Below, one piece after another: positions 46,859-56,286 of a stretch of DNA of 64,000 nucleotides. The DNA comes from Photobacterium lutimaris (GTDB lineage: Bacteria; Pseudomonadota; Gammaproteobacteria; Enterobacterales; Vibrionaceae): positions 294,448-358,447 of the forward strand of contig NZ_PYMH01000003.1 of the NCBI RefSeq assembly GCF_003025555.1, given 5' to 3'. Numbering within the stretch: position 1 is the first letter of the stretch; every line of letters begins with the position of its first letter. A program made the translations under genes and the position numbers. The notes under the pieces are model-generated. The model made no database searches and was not told the DNA's origin. It saw only the letters and a list, made by a program, of their open reading frames with translations.

Positions 46859-47440
46859 ATGTGGCAATGGTTAAAAAAATGGTGGACATTGATCCGTTCA
46901 CCCGCGAAGTATTTCAGTATTGGTTTTTTGACATTAGGTGGTTTTATCGCAGGGGTTATTTTCTGGGGGGCATTTAACACCGGGATGGAATTTACAAACT
47001 CAGAACCATTCTGTGTCAGTTGCCATGAGGATAACGTGTATCAGGAGATCCAGGGCACGATTCACTTTAATAATCGTACAGGGGTGAGGGCGATCTGCTC
47101 AGACTGCCACGTACCGCATGATTGGACTGATAAGATGGCCCGCAAGATGCAGGCTTCTAAAGAGGTCTGGGCATGGATCACCGGCGCGATATCAACCCCT
47201 GAAAAATTTGAGGCTCGACGCCTACACATGGCAAGTCGGGAGTGGACTCGAATGAAGAAAAATGACTCACTTGAATGCCGAAACTGCCATGAGTTCAGTT
47301 ATATGGATTTTACACAGCAGTCCCAACGCGCATCGGTGCAGCATTCAAGCTCACTGGCTGATGGCTCTAAAACCTGTATTGACTGCCATAAAGGTATTGC
47401 ACATCGATTGCCAGACATGAAAGGGGTTGAAGGCTTTTAA
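46859..47440 (+). CDS. napC: Tetraheme quinol dehydrogenase NapC
   Basis: A 193-residue membrane-anchored cytochrome of the NapC/NirT family. One N-terminal helix (about 21-39) anchors it, and four heme motifs CVSCH, CSDCH, CRNCH and CIDCH face the periplasm. It oxidises quinol and supplies NapB and NapA. GGGGAGG directly precedes ATG 46859. A long hairpin terminator follows. With NapGH absent, NapC is the expected sole quinol route. Confidence 0.95.
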   Translation: MWQWLKKWWTLIRSPAKYFSIGFLTLGGFIAGVIFWGAFNTGMEFTNSEPFCVSCHEDNVYQEIQGTIHFNNRTGVRAICSDCHVPHDWTDKMARKMQASKEVWAWITGAISTPEKFEARRLHMASREWTRMKKNDSLECRNCHEFSYMDFTQQSQRASVQHSSSLADGSKTCIDCHKGIAHRLPDMKGVEGF

Positions 47441-47741
47441 CTGAAAATTTCAAAAATAGAGTTTTACCAAAATTAATCAAATAAAACGGCTAAAATAGAC
47501 ACCTTACTTAAGGTATGGATATTTAAGTCGTTTTTTTGTTAGTGAGTAAATAAAAACATCGTTCACTTTCATTTGTTTATTCTTAAATTGTCATTTTTTC
47601 AGGCTGTGCTCATAAAAGTGCTTGTGTCACACAAATTAGCTATGTTTTTGAGCGCTGCCAGCGTATGATTCGCAAGTGATTGACGGTGTTTTCACAAAGC
47701 ACTCAGATTAAATTAGACATTATTTATTGCGATAACTATCT
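47441..47741. other. Intergenic region after the nap operon
   Basis: About 300 AT-rich bases containing the nap terminator at 47484-47537 and the promoter of the first lpxL gene. Nothing else is recognisable. Confidence 0.4.
47484..47537 (+). terminator. Terminator of the nap operon
   Basis: AAACGGCT and AGTCGTTT pair (one G-U), enclosing an inner ACCTTA/TAAGGT hairpin, and are followed by a run of T. The large loop makes it a weaker call than the others. Confidence 0.5.
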
Positions 47742-48704
47742 ATGAGCAAATTTGCTGCACCTCGTTTTTCTTGGAATCTACTTAGCCCACGTTATTGGCC
47801 AACCCTAATACTGATCGTGTTGATGTATTTGCTGAGTTGTCTGCCTTATGTTGTTCAGCGCCGATTAGGACAGGGGGTTGGACGTTTAGCCATGGGGCTA
47901 ATGAAAAAGCGCCGCTTTACTATTGAGCGAAATCTTGAACTTTGCTTTCCAGAAATGACTGAAAACGAAAAGAAAGATATCGTTAAGAAGAATATTGATA
48001 ATTCGGGACTGGCCTTGTTCGAAACTGGCATGGCTTGGTTTTGGTCAGATGCACGGGTTAAGCGCCATGTTCGCATCGAGGGCATGGAGCATATCGAAAA
48101 GCTTGAGCAAGAAGGCAAAGGTGCATTGTTCGTTGCCGTACACTCATTGAATTTAGAACTCGCGGCACGTGCGTTTGGGATTCACAAATCAGGGACCGGG
48201 ATATACCGTCCGAATAATAACCCTTGTTTTGATTTTGTGCAGTACCGAGGAAGGGCCCGCTCCAACCGAACATTGATCGACCGTAAAGATGTCAAAGGGA
48301 TGTTGAAGGCATTGAGCACGGGAGCTCGTGTATGGTACGCACCTGATCATGACTATGGTCGCCGACGCTCGACTTTTGCCCCTTTGTTTGCTGTTGAAAA
48401 AGCGTGTACGACGACAGGAACTAGCCTGCTAGTGGACAACAGCGGCTGTGAGGTGATGACGTTTAGAATGGTACGCGAAACCAATTCAGGGGATTATGTG
48501 ATAACTATTGCCCCGTTGCAGGAAGAGTTCCCGCGCAATGACCCGGAAAAAGCGGCCGTTGTTATCAATAGAGCGGTTGAAAATGCGATTCTGGCTGCGC
48601 CTTGTCAGTACATGTGGTTACACCGTCGCTTTAAAACTCGCCCTGAAGGTGAGCCATCTCTATACAGTCAAGAAGGGTTTGAATTACATTCACGTGCTCT
48701 TTAA
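47742..48704 (+). CDS. lpxL: Lipid A lauroyltransferase-type acyltransferase, copy 1
   Basis: A 320-residue inner-membrane acyltransferase close to E. coli LpxL/LpxP, which adds a secondary acyl chain to Kdo2-lipid IVA. One membrane helix lies near residues 20-38. The HxxxxE active-site motif is in AVHSLNLELAARAFG. Other family blocks are ERNLELCFPEM, WYAPDHDYG and QYMWLHRRFKTRPEG. A paralogue lies 440 bases downstream. It is longer at the C-terminus by about 12 residues. Which acyl chain it transfers (C12, C14 or C16:1) is unknown. Confidence 0.9.
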   Translation: MSKFAAPRFSWNLLSPRYWPTLILIVLMYLLSCLPYVVQRRLGQGVGRLAMGLMKKRRFTIERNLELCFPEMTENEKKDIVKKNIDNSGLALFETGMAWFWSDARVKRHVRIEGMEHIEKLEQEGKGALFVAVHSLNLELAARAFGIHKSGTGIYRPNNNPCFDFVQYRGRARSNRTLIDRKDVKGMLKALSTGARVWYAPDHDYGRRRSTFAPLFAVEKACTTTGTSLLVDNSGCEVMTFRMVRETNSGDYVITIAPLQEEFPRNDPEKAAVVINRAVENAILAAPCQYMWLHRRFKTRPEGEPSLYSQEGFELHSRAL

Positions 48705-49147
48705 CCCCATCAGTCTGTAAAAGGCTCACTTAACGCAAGTTGGTGGCTTGTTTATTCAAGTCACCATTCTCAATTTCCCCAACTGTTGTAAATTGGCTTT
48801 GTTCGGCCGCTCTCCTTTATTCTATAAATACCCCACTGACTCATACTGACTCATACTGACACATCTCAACGCCGACTCTGTCGTTTGATGGCTTCGGTGT
48901 TATTTGATTTGGCCACAATAAGTGCCTTATATTTGATTACTCCTGCAACATGTATTGCTTCATCTCTGCTCACTCGCTTAATGTAAACTGAAAATTAATG
49001 GTACAAAACTTCATCCCCTTGCATAGCCGATCGCCACACAATAGAATGCAGTGTTCGATATAAATTCCGTCAATGAATTTTTCTGGCATTGGTTGCTCGG
49101 ATAAAATATAGGTACGGAATAAAAATAATAACGGGATACCATTGCTT
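48705..49147. other. Intergenic region between the lpxL copies
   Basis: About 440 bases without a gene. It contains the three-copy decamer at 48835-48864. No clear terminator follows the first copy, so some read-through to the second is possible. Confidence 0.4.
48835..48864. repeat. Tandem decamer ACTGACTCAT, three copies
   Basis: Two exact copies of ACTGACTCAT and a third with one change (ACTGACACAT) follow each other between the lpxL genes. Confidence 0.85.
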
Positions 49148-50077
49148 ATGAGTAAATTTACAGCGCCTACGTTTACAAAGTCGCTTTTACATCCACGATA
49201 TTGGTTAACCCTGCTGATGGTCGGAGTGATGTACCTCATCAGTTGGTTGCCATATTTTATTCAGTTTCGGCTTGGGCAGGGACTTGGACGGTTGGCAATG
49301 CGTATTATTAAAAAGCGTAAGCATACCATCGCTCGTAACCTAGAACTTTGCTTCCCTGATATGTCGCAACAAGAGCGCGATATATTGATGAAAAAGAATA
49401 TTGATAATACCGGTTTGGCGATGTTTGAAACGGGTATGGCTTGGTTTTGGCCCGACATCCGCGTTGAACGCCATGTGACTTATGAAGGCATGGAGCATAT
49501 CCATCAACTTGAAGCGGAAGGTAAAGGGGTATTGCTTGTTGCCGTGCATTCATTAAACCTTGAGCTTGGTGCGCGTGCCTTCGGTATGAAAACACCAGGT
49601 GTAGGTGTATATCGACCAAATAATAACCCTTGTTTTGATTATTTCCAGTTTACAGGTCGTATCCGTTCCAACAAATACATGATTGATCGTAAAGATGTGA
49701 AAGGCATGTTGCGTGCACTACGCAAAGGTGAGCGCGTATGGTATGCCCCAGACCATGATTATGGTAAGCGACGCTCGACTTTTGCCCCTTTGTTTGCGGT
49801 TGAGCAAGCGTGTACGACAACCGGTACAAGTTTGCTGGTGGATGCGTCGCATTGTGCGGTAGTTCCTTTTGCGATGGTGCGTAATACCGACTCAGGGCGT
49901 TATACACTTAAAGTCTTCCCGCCACTGGATGCGTTTCCTCATAATGATCCTGACGCTGCAGCCGCCTATGTTAATAAGGCCGTTGAGCGTTCAATCATGG
50001 AAGCGCCAGAGCAATATATGTGGCTCCATCGTCGTTTCAAAACCCGGCCAGAGGGTGAATCATCATTGTATGATTAA
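49148..50077 (+). CDS. lpxL: Lipid A lauroyltransferase-type acyltransferase, copy 2
   Basis: A 309-residue paralogue of the gene upstream and of E. coli LpxL/LpxP. It has one N-terminal membrane helix, the HxxxxE motif in AVHSLNLELGARAFG, and the blocks ARNLELCFPDM, WYAPDHDYG and YMWLHRRFKTRPEG. Its ending matches LpxL more closely than the first copy does. A 29-base stretch (49769-49797) is identical to the same place in copy 1, suggesting duplication or conversion. ATG 49148 gives the N-terminus MSKFTAPTF, similar to copy 1. The two may act under different conditions, as LpxL and LpxP do with temperature. Confidence 0.9.
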   Translation: MSKFTAPTFTKSLLHPRYWLTLLMVGVMYLISWLPYFIQFRLGQGLGRLAMRIIKKRKHTIARNLELCFPDMSQQERDILMKKNIDNTGLAMFETGMAWFWPDIRVERHVTYEGMEHIHQLEAEGKGVLLVAVHSLNLELGARAFGMKTPGVGVYRPNNNPCFDYFQFTGRIRSNKYMIDRKDVKGMLRALRKGERVWYAPDHDYGKRRSTFAPLFAVEQACTTTGTSLLVDASHCAVVPFAMVRNTDSGRYTLKVFPPLDAFPHNDPDAAAAYVNKAVERSIMEAPEQYMWLHRRFKTRPEGESSLYD

Positions 50078-50101
50078 TACTGCCCCCAATTAAGAGATGA
50101 T

Positions 50102-50127
50102 AAAAGCTTCCCCGTGAAGCTTTTTTA
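50102..50127 (+). terminator. Intrinsic terminator of the second lpxL gene
   Basis: AAAAGCTTC and GAAGCTTTT form a 9-bp stem with a 5-base loop, followed by T residues. Confidence 0.88.
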
Positions 50128-50250
50128 ATGCCCATGCTGTACTCCTTCCTGCTTGCTCTCGTGCATTGTCTTTCTACGCCTCGATGTTGAACTTATAGTT
50201 AATGACGCCTATGTTTTTTGGGGTATGTAATATAAAAAGAGAAGGCAAGG

Positions 50251-51633
50251 ATGGATTCAATCGCGAATTTTGTCTCAGCTATAAATGGCTTTGTGTGGGG
50301 AATACCCATGTTGGTGCTTATCCTTGGGGTGGGTATTTATCTAACTCTTGGCTTAAAGTTAATGCCGATTGTGAAAATAGGCGCTGGCTTCAGGCTGCTC
50401 TGGGCAGGAAGGATCCCTGAGAAAGAAGAAAAGGCCAAAGGGGAGATCAGCCCGTTTAATGCTTTAATGACCTCTTTGTCTGCCACTATCGGCACAGGTA
50501 ATATTGCCGGTGTAGCGACGGCTATATTTTTGGGTGGGCCGGGTGCTTTATTTTGGATGTGGTGTACGGCATTAGTCGGTATGGCAACGAAGTTTGCCGA
50601 AGCGGTATGCGCAGTAAAATATCGTGAAACGGATGCTAATGGCAACCATGTTGGTGGCCCTATGTACTATATCAAAAACGGTCTGAGCAGTAAGTGGACC
50701 TGGCTGGGGACGGCATTTGCTATTTTTGGGGCATTAGCCGGGTTTGGTATTGGTAATACCGTACAGTCAAACTCTGTAGCAGCTGCTGTTGAATCGAGCT
50801 TTGGTGTTTCTCCAGTGGTTACCGGGCTGATAATGATGATATTAGTTGGGCTCGTACTTATGGGCGGGATCAAGCGTATCGCTGATGTTGCCGGTAAGTT
50901 GGTTCCATTGATGGCTGCTTTTTATATCGCCTCCGGCATGATTGTTCTTCTGATGAACATTTCCGATATTCCGGCGGCTTTCAGTTTAATTATTAGTAGC
51001 GCCTTTACGCCAGTGGCCGCACAAGGCGGCTTTGCCGGGGCGGCAGTGTGGGCTGCAATCCGGTTTGGTGTTGCCCGTGGTATTTTCTCTAATGAAGCAG
51101 GGCTAGGTAGTGCCCCCATCGCTCATGCTGCCGCGCAAACTAAAAACCCGGTAGCTCAAGGCTTAGTAGCCATGCTAGGCACATTTATTGACACGATTAT
51201 TGTCTGTAGCATCACAGGCTTAGCCATTGTCGTTTCAGGTACCTGGCTTAGTGGTGAAACAGGAGCAGCCTTAACATCGGCTGCATTTGCCTCTGCATTA
51301 CCCGGAATTGGCAATTATGTGGTTGCAATAGCGCTGTCTATTTTTGCCTTTACCACAATATTAGGTTGGAGCTTTTACAGTGAAAAATGTGTCCAATATT
51401 TATTTGGTGTAAAGGCTATCGTACCTTTTCGGGTGTTGTGGGTTATTGCCGTGCCGATTGGGGCAACCAGTTCGTTAGAGTTTATCTGGTTACTCGCCGA
51501 TACGCTCAATGCCATGATGGCGATCCCGAATTTGATTGCACTGTCACTGTTAAGCCCTGTGGTTTTCAAGCTGACGAAGGAATATTTCGCCCAACTGGCA
51601 CAAGAAAAAATGAAGGGCTCAGATCCACAATAG
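50251..51633 (+). CDS. Sodium:alanine/glycine symporter (AGCS family)
   Basis: A 460-residue inner-membrane carrier of the alanine or glycine:cation symporter family. The family signature GGPGALFWMWCTALVGMATKF is near residue 90, and SATIGTGNIAGVATAI and RGIFSNEAGLGSAPIAHAA are intact. About eleven hydrophobic segments. It imports alanine, glycine or D-alanine with sodium. AAGG lies just before ATG 50251. Glycine import would fit with kbl-tdh metabolism elsewhere in the window. Confidence 0.93.
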   Translation: MDSIANFVSAINGFVWGIPMLVLILGVGIYLTLGLKLMPIVKIGAGFRLLWAGRIPEKEEKAKGEISPFNALMTSLSATIGTGNIAGVATAIFLGGPGALFWMWCTALVGMATKFAEAVCAVKYRETDANGNHVGGPMYYIKNGLSSKWTWLGTAFAIFGALAGFGIGNTVQSNSVAAAVESSFGVSPVVTGLIMMILVGLVLMGGIKRIADVAGKLVPLMAAFYIASGMIVLLMNISDIPAAFSLIISSAFTPVAAQGGFAGAAVWAAIRFGVARGIFSNEAGLGSAPIAHAAAQTKNPVAQGLVAMLGTFIDTIIVCSITGLAIVVSGTWLSGETGAALTSAAFASALPGIGNYVVAIALSIFAFTTILGWSFYSEKCVQYLFGVKAIVPFRVLWVIAVPIGATSSLEFIWLLADTLNAMMAIPNLIALSLLSPVVFKLTKEYFAQLAQEKMKGSDPQ

Positions 51634-51717
51634 CGATTTATTATTGTTGTAGTAAAACCACTATCTCAAAGGGGCGGCTAGATGTTTTTACCACCGGAGC
51701 CGCCTACACAGTGGTTC

Positions 51718-52557
51718 TCACACCAACAGGCCTTGTTGATAATCCTGAATCGCTTGTTCTATTTCCTCCATGCTATTCATCACAAACGGACCGTAATGCA
51801 CGACAGGTTCGTTGATTGGCTGCCCTGATAACAACAATACGCCAGCCTCACCTCGGGTTGAAATAGCCAAGCCTTCACCACTACCAAGCATGGCGAGAGT
51901 ACCTGCGCTTATCGCTTTCTCCCCAATGTTTATCGTTCCCCTATAAACGTACAGCATGGCTTGAAAGTCAGGGTTGAGGCAACTGTTGAAGGTCGCTGCT
52001 TTGTTTGTTTGCCAATCAGCAATCGTTACAGGAACCCCTGTTTGTTGTAATGGGCCGGAAAAGGTTATTCCCTTGATCGTTAAGTCTCCGGCAATAACTC
52101 TGATAAGGCTGCCATCCTCTTGCTGGTATTGCGTGATAACGTCAGACTGGAAATCATGGTAATCCGCAGGTTGCATTTTCTTGGCTGCTGGTAGGTTTAT
52201 CCAGATCTGAAAGCCGTGAAGCTGTCCGTCAGTCATCATTGGCATTTCACTGTGGATCACGCCTTTTCCTGCAGACATCCACTGTGCTCCACCGTCACTG
52301 AGCTCTCCAACATTCCCCATGTGATCCTTATGCTGGAAATGGCCTTTTAGCATATAGGTCAGAGTTTCTATGCCGCGATGCGGGTGAGATGGAAAACCAC
52401 CTATGTAGTCTACTGCGCTTTCTGATTTCAGCTCATCGATCATCAAGAAGGGTGAGAATAGAGGGTTACTAAACCCATGGACTCGTTGAATTCGGACACC
52501 GTCACCATCAGAGGAAGGGTGGGCGGGAATGAGGGACTGGATTTGTCGAATAGCCAT
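51718..52557 (-). CDS. Pirin family protein
   Basis: A 279-residue bicupin of the pirin family. The N-terminal cupin carries the metal-binding signature FPSHPHRGIETLTYM and a second site in GKGVIHSEMP. Bacterial pirins include quercetin dioxygenases and regulators of pyruvate metabolism; the role here is unknown. ATG 52557 is preceded by AGGAGGCAA. It converges on the AGCS gene with 84 bases between, containing a GGCGGCT/AGCCGCC inverted repeat but no T run. Confidence 0.92.
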   Translation of the reverse strand: MAIRQIQSLIPAHPSSDGDGVRIQRVHGFSNPLFSPFLMIDELKSESAVDYIGGFPSHPHRGIETLTYMLKGHFQHKDHMGNVGELSDGGAQWMSAGKGVIHSEMPMMTDGQLHGFQIWINLPAAKKMQPADYHDFQSDVITQYQQEDGSLIRVIAGDLTIKGITFSGPLQQTGVPVTIADWQTNKAATFNSCLNPDFQAMLYVYRGTINIGEKAISAGTLAMLGSGEGLAISTRGEAGVLLLSGQPINEPVVHYGPFVMNSMEEIEQAIQDYQQGLLV

Positions 52558-52684
52558 AATTGCCTCCTAAACTGCGTATGGTTTCAGTGTATGCAGAGTT
52601 TACGGTAACAAACAGTAGCCATTGACGAACAAGATGTTAGAAAAAATCGAATATGCTTAGTGGGAGAAAGGACGGGGTGGGATA

Positions 52685-52711
52685 TAAAAAAGGCCATCGG
52701 ATGATGGCCTT
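52685..52711 (-). terminator. Intrinsic terminator of sdaC
   Basis: AAGGCCATC and GATGGCCTT pair around a 4-base loop; on the minus strand T residues follow. Confidence 0.88.
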
Positions 52712-52732
52712 GAATAATAGTGATTTTATGGC

Positions 52733-54025
52733 TTACTGAGCCAAAGAGTAGAAAATCGCTGAGATAGAGATCAGGCCGATAATTACGATAAATACGTTAC
52801 TGATAGCACCAGAGTATTTACGCATCGCCGGAACTTTCTTAATCGCATACATCGGCATGATGAATAGCAGCATGGCGATAATAGGACCACCAAGGCTTTC
52901 AATCATACCCAAAATACTTGGGTTGATTGTTGCCACAATCCAAGTCGTAACAAGCATAAAGGTAGCAGTGAAAGCGTTTAGGGCTTTCGGGCCCACTTCT
53001 TTGCCTCGTCCTCGCGCGACTTTAAGGACTAAGCCATTTAGGCCTTCGCTCGCACCAATGTAATGTCCAAGGAATGACTTGGTAATTGCGATAATCGCTA
53101 CAATAGGTGCAGCGTAAGCAATCATTGGTGTATTAAAGTGGTTAGACAGATAAGTCAGGATTGAAACGTTTTGTGCTTTCGCTTCCGCGAGGTTCGCTGG
53201 AGACAAAGAAAGCACACAGCTGAACACGAAGAACATAACGGTAACAACCATCATGATGTGAGCACGCTGAAGTACGCGACGCGCTTGAGGTTCAGCATTT
53301 TCGCCGTGTTCTTTTTGCATTGCTACTGCAAAAGATGAAATCACTGGTGAATGGTTAAATGAGAAAACCATCACAGGAAGAATTAACCATACCGCCATAA
53401 ATACTGACGTCATCCCACCTTCTGCAGGCATAACATGGTTGAATATCTCGCCATTCCATTCTGGAACCAAGTACAGAGCTAATGCTAGTAGAACCGCTAC
53501 GAACGGGAAAACTAAAATGCTCATCGCTTTAACGATAAGTTCTTCACCTAAACGGACAACTGCCATCAGGCCGATAATCAGCGCCAATGCAAGGATCCAA
53601 CGCGCTGGTGGAACCATGCTTAGTTGGTTGATCATGAAGCTTTCAACCGTGTTAGTCAGTGCCACACTGTATACCAGCAGGATTGGGTAAATAGCAAAAA
53701 AGTAAAGCAAAGTGATAACTTTACCCATGCCTGCACCAAAGTGTTCTTCTACTACCTCAGTGATATCAGCGCCAGGATTGGAGCTTGAAAGCACAAAGCG
53801 TGTCATACCACGGTGAGCGAAGTAGGTCATTGGTAGCGCAAGTACTGTCATCACTAAGAGCGGGATCAGGCCACCGACACCTGCATTGATTGGAAGGAAC
53901 AGGGTACCTGCGCCTACAGCGGTACCAAACAGGCCAAGTACCCATAGAGTATCGGCTTTTTTCCATCCAAGCTTTGCTGAAGTGGTTGATTGAGAATGAG
54001 CGGTATTGTTTTTCACAGTGTCCAT
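52733..54025 (-). CDS. sdaC: Serine transporter SdaC-like (HAAAP family)
   Basis: A 430-residue inner-membrane amino-acid:proton symporter, the same length and pattern as E. coli SdaC (429). Blocks are GLFGTAVGAGTLFLPINAG in the first helix, FSFNHSPVISSFAVAM and KSFLGHYIGASEGLNG. It imports L-serine, perhaps threonine. ATG 54025 is nine bases after AAGGAG; the ATG at 54034 abuts that site and the frame is open further upstream without support. No serine deaminase gene is adjacent. Confidence 0.88.
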   Translation of the reverse strand: MDTVKNNTAHSQSTTSAKLGWKKADTLWVLGLFGTAVGAGTLFLPINAGVGGLIPLLVMTVLALPMTYFAHRGMTRFVLSSSNPGADITEVVEEHFGAGMGKVITLLYFFAIYPILLVYSVALTNTVESFMINQLSMVPPARWILALALIIGLMAVVRLGEELIVKAMSILVFPFVAVLLALALYLVPEWNGEIFNHVMPAEGGMTSVFMAVWLILPVMVFSFNHSPVISSFAVAMQKEHGENAEPQARRVLQRAHIMMVVTVMFFVFSCVLSLSPANLAEAKAQNVSILTYLSNHFNTPMIAYAAPIVAIIAITKSFLGHYIGASEGLNGLVLKVARGRGKEVGPKALNAFTATFMLVTTWIVATINPSILGMIESLGGPIIAMLLFIMPMYAIKKVPAMRKYSGAISNVFIVIIGLISISAIFYSLAQ

Positions 54026-54189
54026 TATGGACATCTCCTTTATAGGTATAGTGTATATAGCCTTCAAGGGGTTCTCTTCTGTGTATCTTCCCTGCTTTAC
54101 TGATGGAATGTCAGCAAAGGAGTCAGAGCAGCTTGCAAACAACTATTTGCAGGTTCAAACGAACAATATTAGGAGCAAATTGTGGGAGG

Positions 54190-54215
54190 AATCACTTTAA
54201 AACAGAAAAGTGATT
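54190..54215. repeat. Inverted repeat in the sdaC upstream region
   Basis: Perfect 9-bp arms with loop AAAACAGA. There is no T run, so an operator or leader structure is more likely than a terminator. Confidence 0.45.
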
Positions 54216-54623
54216 ATATCGACGTCCTGGGTCTAAAAGCGCTAATTCCATGCATGCACAATGCAACTTGGTAATGACTGCTCTAAATCTCTAACTTATT
54301 AAAACCTTTAAAATTAACAACTGGAACCCTAGATAGGACGCGGCAAGTATAGGGGATTATCCGTACCACAACTATGGTTTTTCGCTTTTACGAGTCTGTT
54401 TGCACAATATTCAGGCACTTGTTTAAAACCATAAAATATCCAGTTATGATTTTTTGTGTCTATTGGTGAGGGTGTATTGAGTTTTGTTAACAGATATTAA
54501 TTGTATTTGGTTTTGGATTATCGATTGGTCGCCATTACTTTAAGGGTTAGATGATGTAAATAATTAGATAATAAACAAAATTGAGCATGTTGAAATTTGG
54601 GCTGACAACCCACGAGCGCAAAT

Positions 54624-54650
54624 AAAAAAACCGCCTAGCGGCGGTTTTAT
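54624..54650. terminator. Terminator of yajQ, bidirectional in form
   Basis: AAAACCGCC and GGCGGTTTT pair around TAGC. On the minus strand it follows yajQ and ends in a long T run. Confidence 0.9.
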
Positions 54651-54669
54651 ATTCGTTCGGGCGTACTGC

Positions 54670-55152
54670 TTAATCGCGGAAGTTATCAAACTGGAATGAT
54701 TGGCCCAGTTCAGCACCACGAACAAGTGCCATCGCCGCCTGTAGATCATCGCGCTTCTTGCCTGTTACGCGTACTTTATCGCCTTGGATAGAAGCTTGTA
54801 CTTTTAGCTTCTCATCCTTAATCATTTTGACGATTTTTTTCGCTACGGCAGTATCGACGCCTTGCTTGAATTCAACGTTGCAAGCAAAAGACTTACCGGT
54901 ACGTGTGGTGTCTTTTTGATCCATTGATTGAGCATCAACGTGGCGCTTGGCAAGGTTACCACGAAGAATCGTGATGAGCTGACCTAGCTGATAATCAGAT
55001 TCTGTCGTAATCTTAACGACTTCTTTTTCGAGTTTAAAGCTTGCTTCTACACCTCGGAAGTCAAAACGAGTTTCAAGCTCACGAGAGGCATTCTCTACCG
55101 CATTTCGGATTTCAACGAAGTCGACTTCAGAAACAATATCAAAAGATGGCAT
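54670..55152 (-). CDS. yajQ: YajQ family nucleotide-binding protein
   Basis: A 160-residue protein of the YajQ (UPF0234) family, complete from [11 protein letters not shown] to the conserved end. Two ferredoxin-like repeats are seen in the usual order. Members bind tRNA or nucleotides, and one in Xanthomonas is a c-di-GMP receptor. Given the two GGDEF cyclases in the window a c-di-GMP role is conceivable but only inferred. ATG 55152 starts the family N-terminus. Confidence 0.95.
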   Translation of the reverse strand: MPSFDIVSEVDFVEIRNAVENASRELETRFDFRGVEASFKLEKEVVKITTESDYQLGQLITILRGNLAKRHVDAQSMDQKDTTRTGKSFACNVEFKQGVDTAVAKKIVKMIKDEKLKVQASIQGDKVRVTGKKRDDLQAAMALVRGAELGQSFQFDNFRD

Positions 55153-55230
55153 GTGCTTAATCCTAATTGTTTAGTGATTTAATTATATCTTGTATTAGGG
55201 CATGGCATTCAATGGCCATACCTGAGTCAG

Positions 55231-56286
55231 TTATTGCTGGGTACTTACTGCATTAGAAAGCATATCTAGCAGGATAACCGTATCGTCCCAGTTGATGCAT
55301 GGATCAGTAATCGACTGGCCATAAGTTAATGCATCTAAGTTGTCGGTATCGACAGCCTGGTTTCCTTCAACGATAAAGCTTTCGGCCATAATGCCCGCAA
55401 TATACTGGCTGCCTGATTTAATCTGTTGGCAAATGTCGGCAGCAACATCAAGTTGGCGTTTATGTTGCTTCTGGCAGTTACCATGGCTGAAGTCGACAAC
55501 CAAACGGGTTGGTAAATCGAATGAAGCCAATGTGTCACAAGATGATTGAATGTCTTCTGCATGGTAGTTTGGCATCTTACCACCACGAAGAATCACGTGG
55601 CCATGAGGGTTACCTGATGTACGGTAGATGGTCATTTCACCGTTTTTGGCTGGTGAGCAGAAGACATGCGATTCTCGTGTGGCGCGAATGGCATCGATGG
55701 CAATTTTGATATTGCCGTCGGTACCATTTTTAAATCCAACCGGACAGGATAGCGCAGAAGCCATTTCGCGGTGAATTTGAGATTCTGTTGTACGCGCGCC
55801 GATAGCACCCCAGCTGATCAGGTCAGCAAGGTACTGGCCTGTGATCATATCGAGGAATTCGGTAGCTGTCGGCATGCCGAGCGCATTAATATCAACAAGC
55901 AATTTACGGGCTGTGTGTAGACCCTTGGCTAAATCCAAGCTGCCGTCGAGGTTAGGATCAGAGACCAAACCTTTCCAACCCACAACAGTACGCGGTTTTT
56001 CAAAATACGTACGCATAACAATAAATAGCGTATCTTTATATTTTTCCTGAACAGCTTGAAGGCGTTTTGCATAGTCGATAGCGGCATCAGGATCATGGAC
56101 AGAGCAAGGACCAACGATAACAAGAAGACGGGAGTCCTGACCCGTGAGAATAGCTTCAACTTGACGACGAGAATGGGCGATATGCTCCGCAATTTCATCT
56201 GTGATTGGGTAAGCAGCTTCTACCGCAGCAGGCGTTGGCATAAGCCCAAGGCTAACGGTGCGGAGTTCATCTGTTTTCATTGGCAT
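55231..56286 (-). CDS. aroH: DAHP synthase, Trp-sensitive type
   Basis: A 351-residue 3-deoxy-D-arabino-heptulosonate 7-phosphate synthase that joins PEP and erythrose 4-phosphate, the first step of the shikimate pathway. Among the E. coli isozymes it matches AroH best: KTDELRTVSL, TEFLDMITGQYLADLISWG and VVDFSHGNCQKQHKRQ. Metal and substrate blocks GPCSVHD, KPRTVVGWKG and IGARTTESQ are intact. ATG 56286 has AGG seven bases upstream. I found no proper TrpR operator upstream. In E. coli aroH lies near ppsA; here a degenerate PEP-synthase domain lies beside it. Confidence 0.92.
   Translation of the reverse strand: MPMKTDELRTVSLGLMPTPAAVEAAYPITDEIAEHIAHSRRQVEAILTGQDSRLLVIVGPCSVHDPDAAIDYAKRLQAVQEKYKDTLFIVMRTYFEKPRTVVGWKGLVSDPNLDGSLDLAKGLHTARKLLVDINALGMPTATEFLDMITGQYLADLISWGAIGARTTESQIHREMASALSCPVGFKNGTDGNIKIAIDAIRATRESHVFCSPAKNGEMTIYRTSGNPHGHVILRGGKMPNYHAEDIQSSCDTLASFDLPTRLVVDFSHGNCQKQHKRQLDVAADICQQIKSGSQYIAGIMAESFIVEGNQAVDTDNLDALTYGQSITDPCINWDDTVILLDMLSNAVSTQQ

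Larger units (their letters stand above)
54026..54669. other. Long region upstream of sdaC
   Basis: About 640 AT-rich bases with no gene. AATCACTTT/AAAGTGATT at 54190-54215 is a perfect 9-bp inverted repeat with an 8-base loop, about 165 bases before sdaC, and might be in its leader. The yajQ terminator lies at the right end. Confidence 0.45.
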
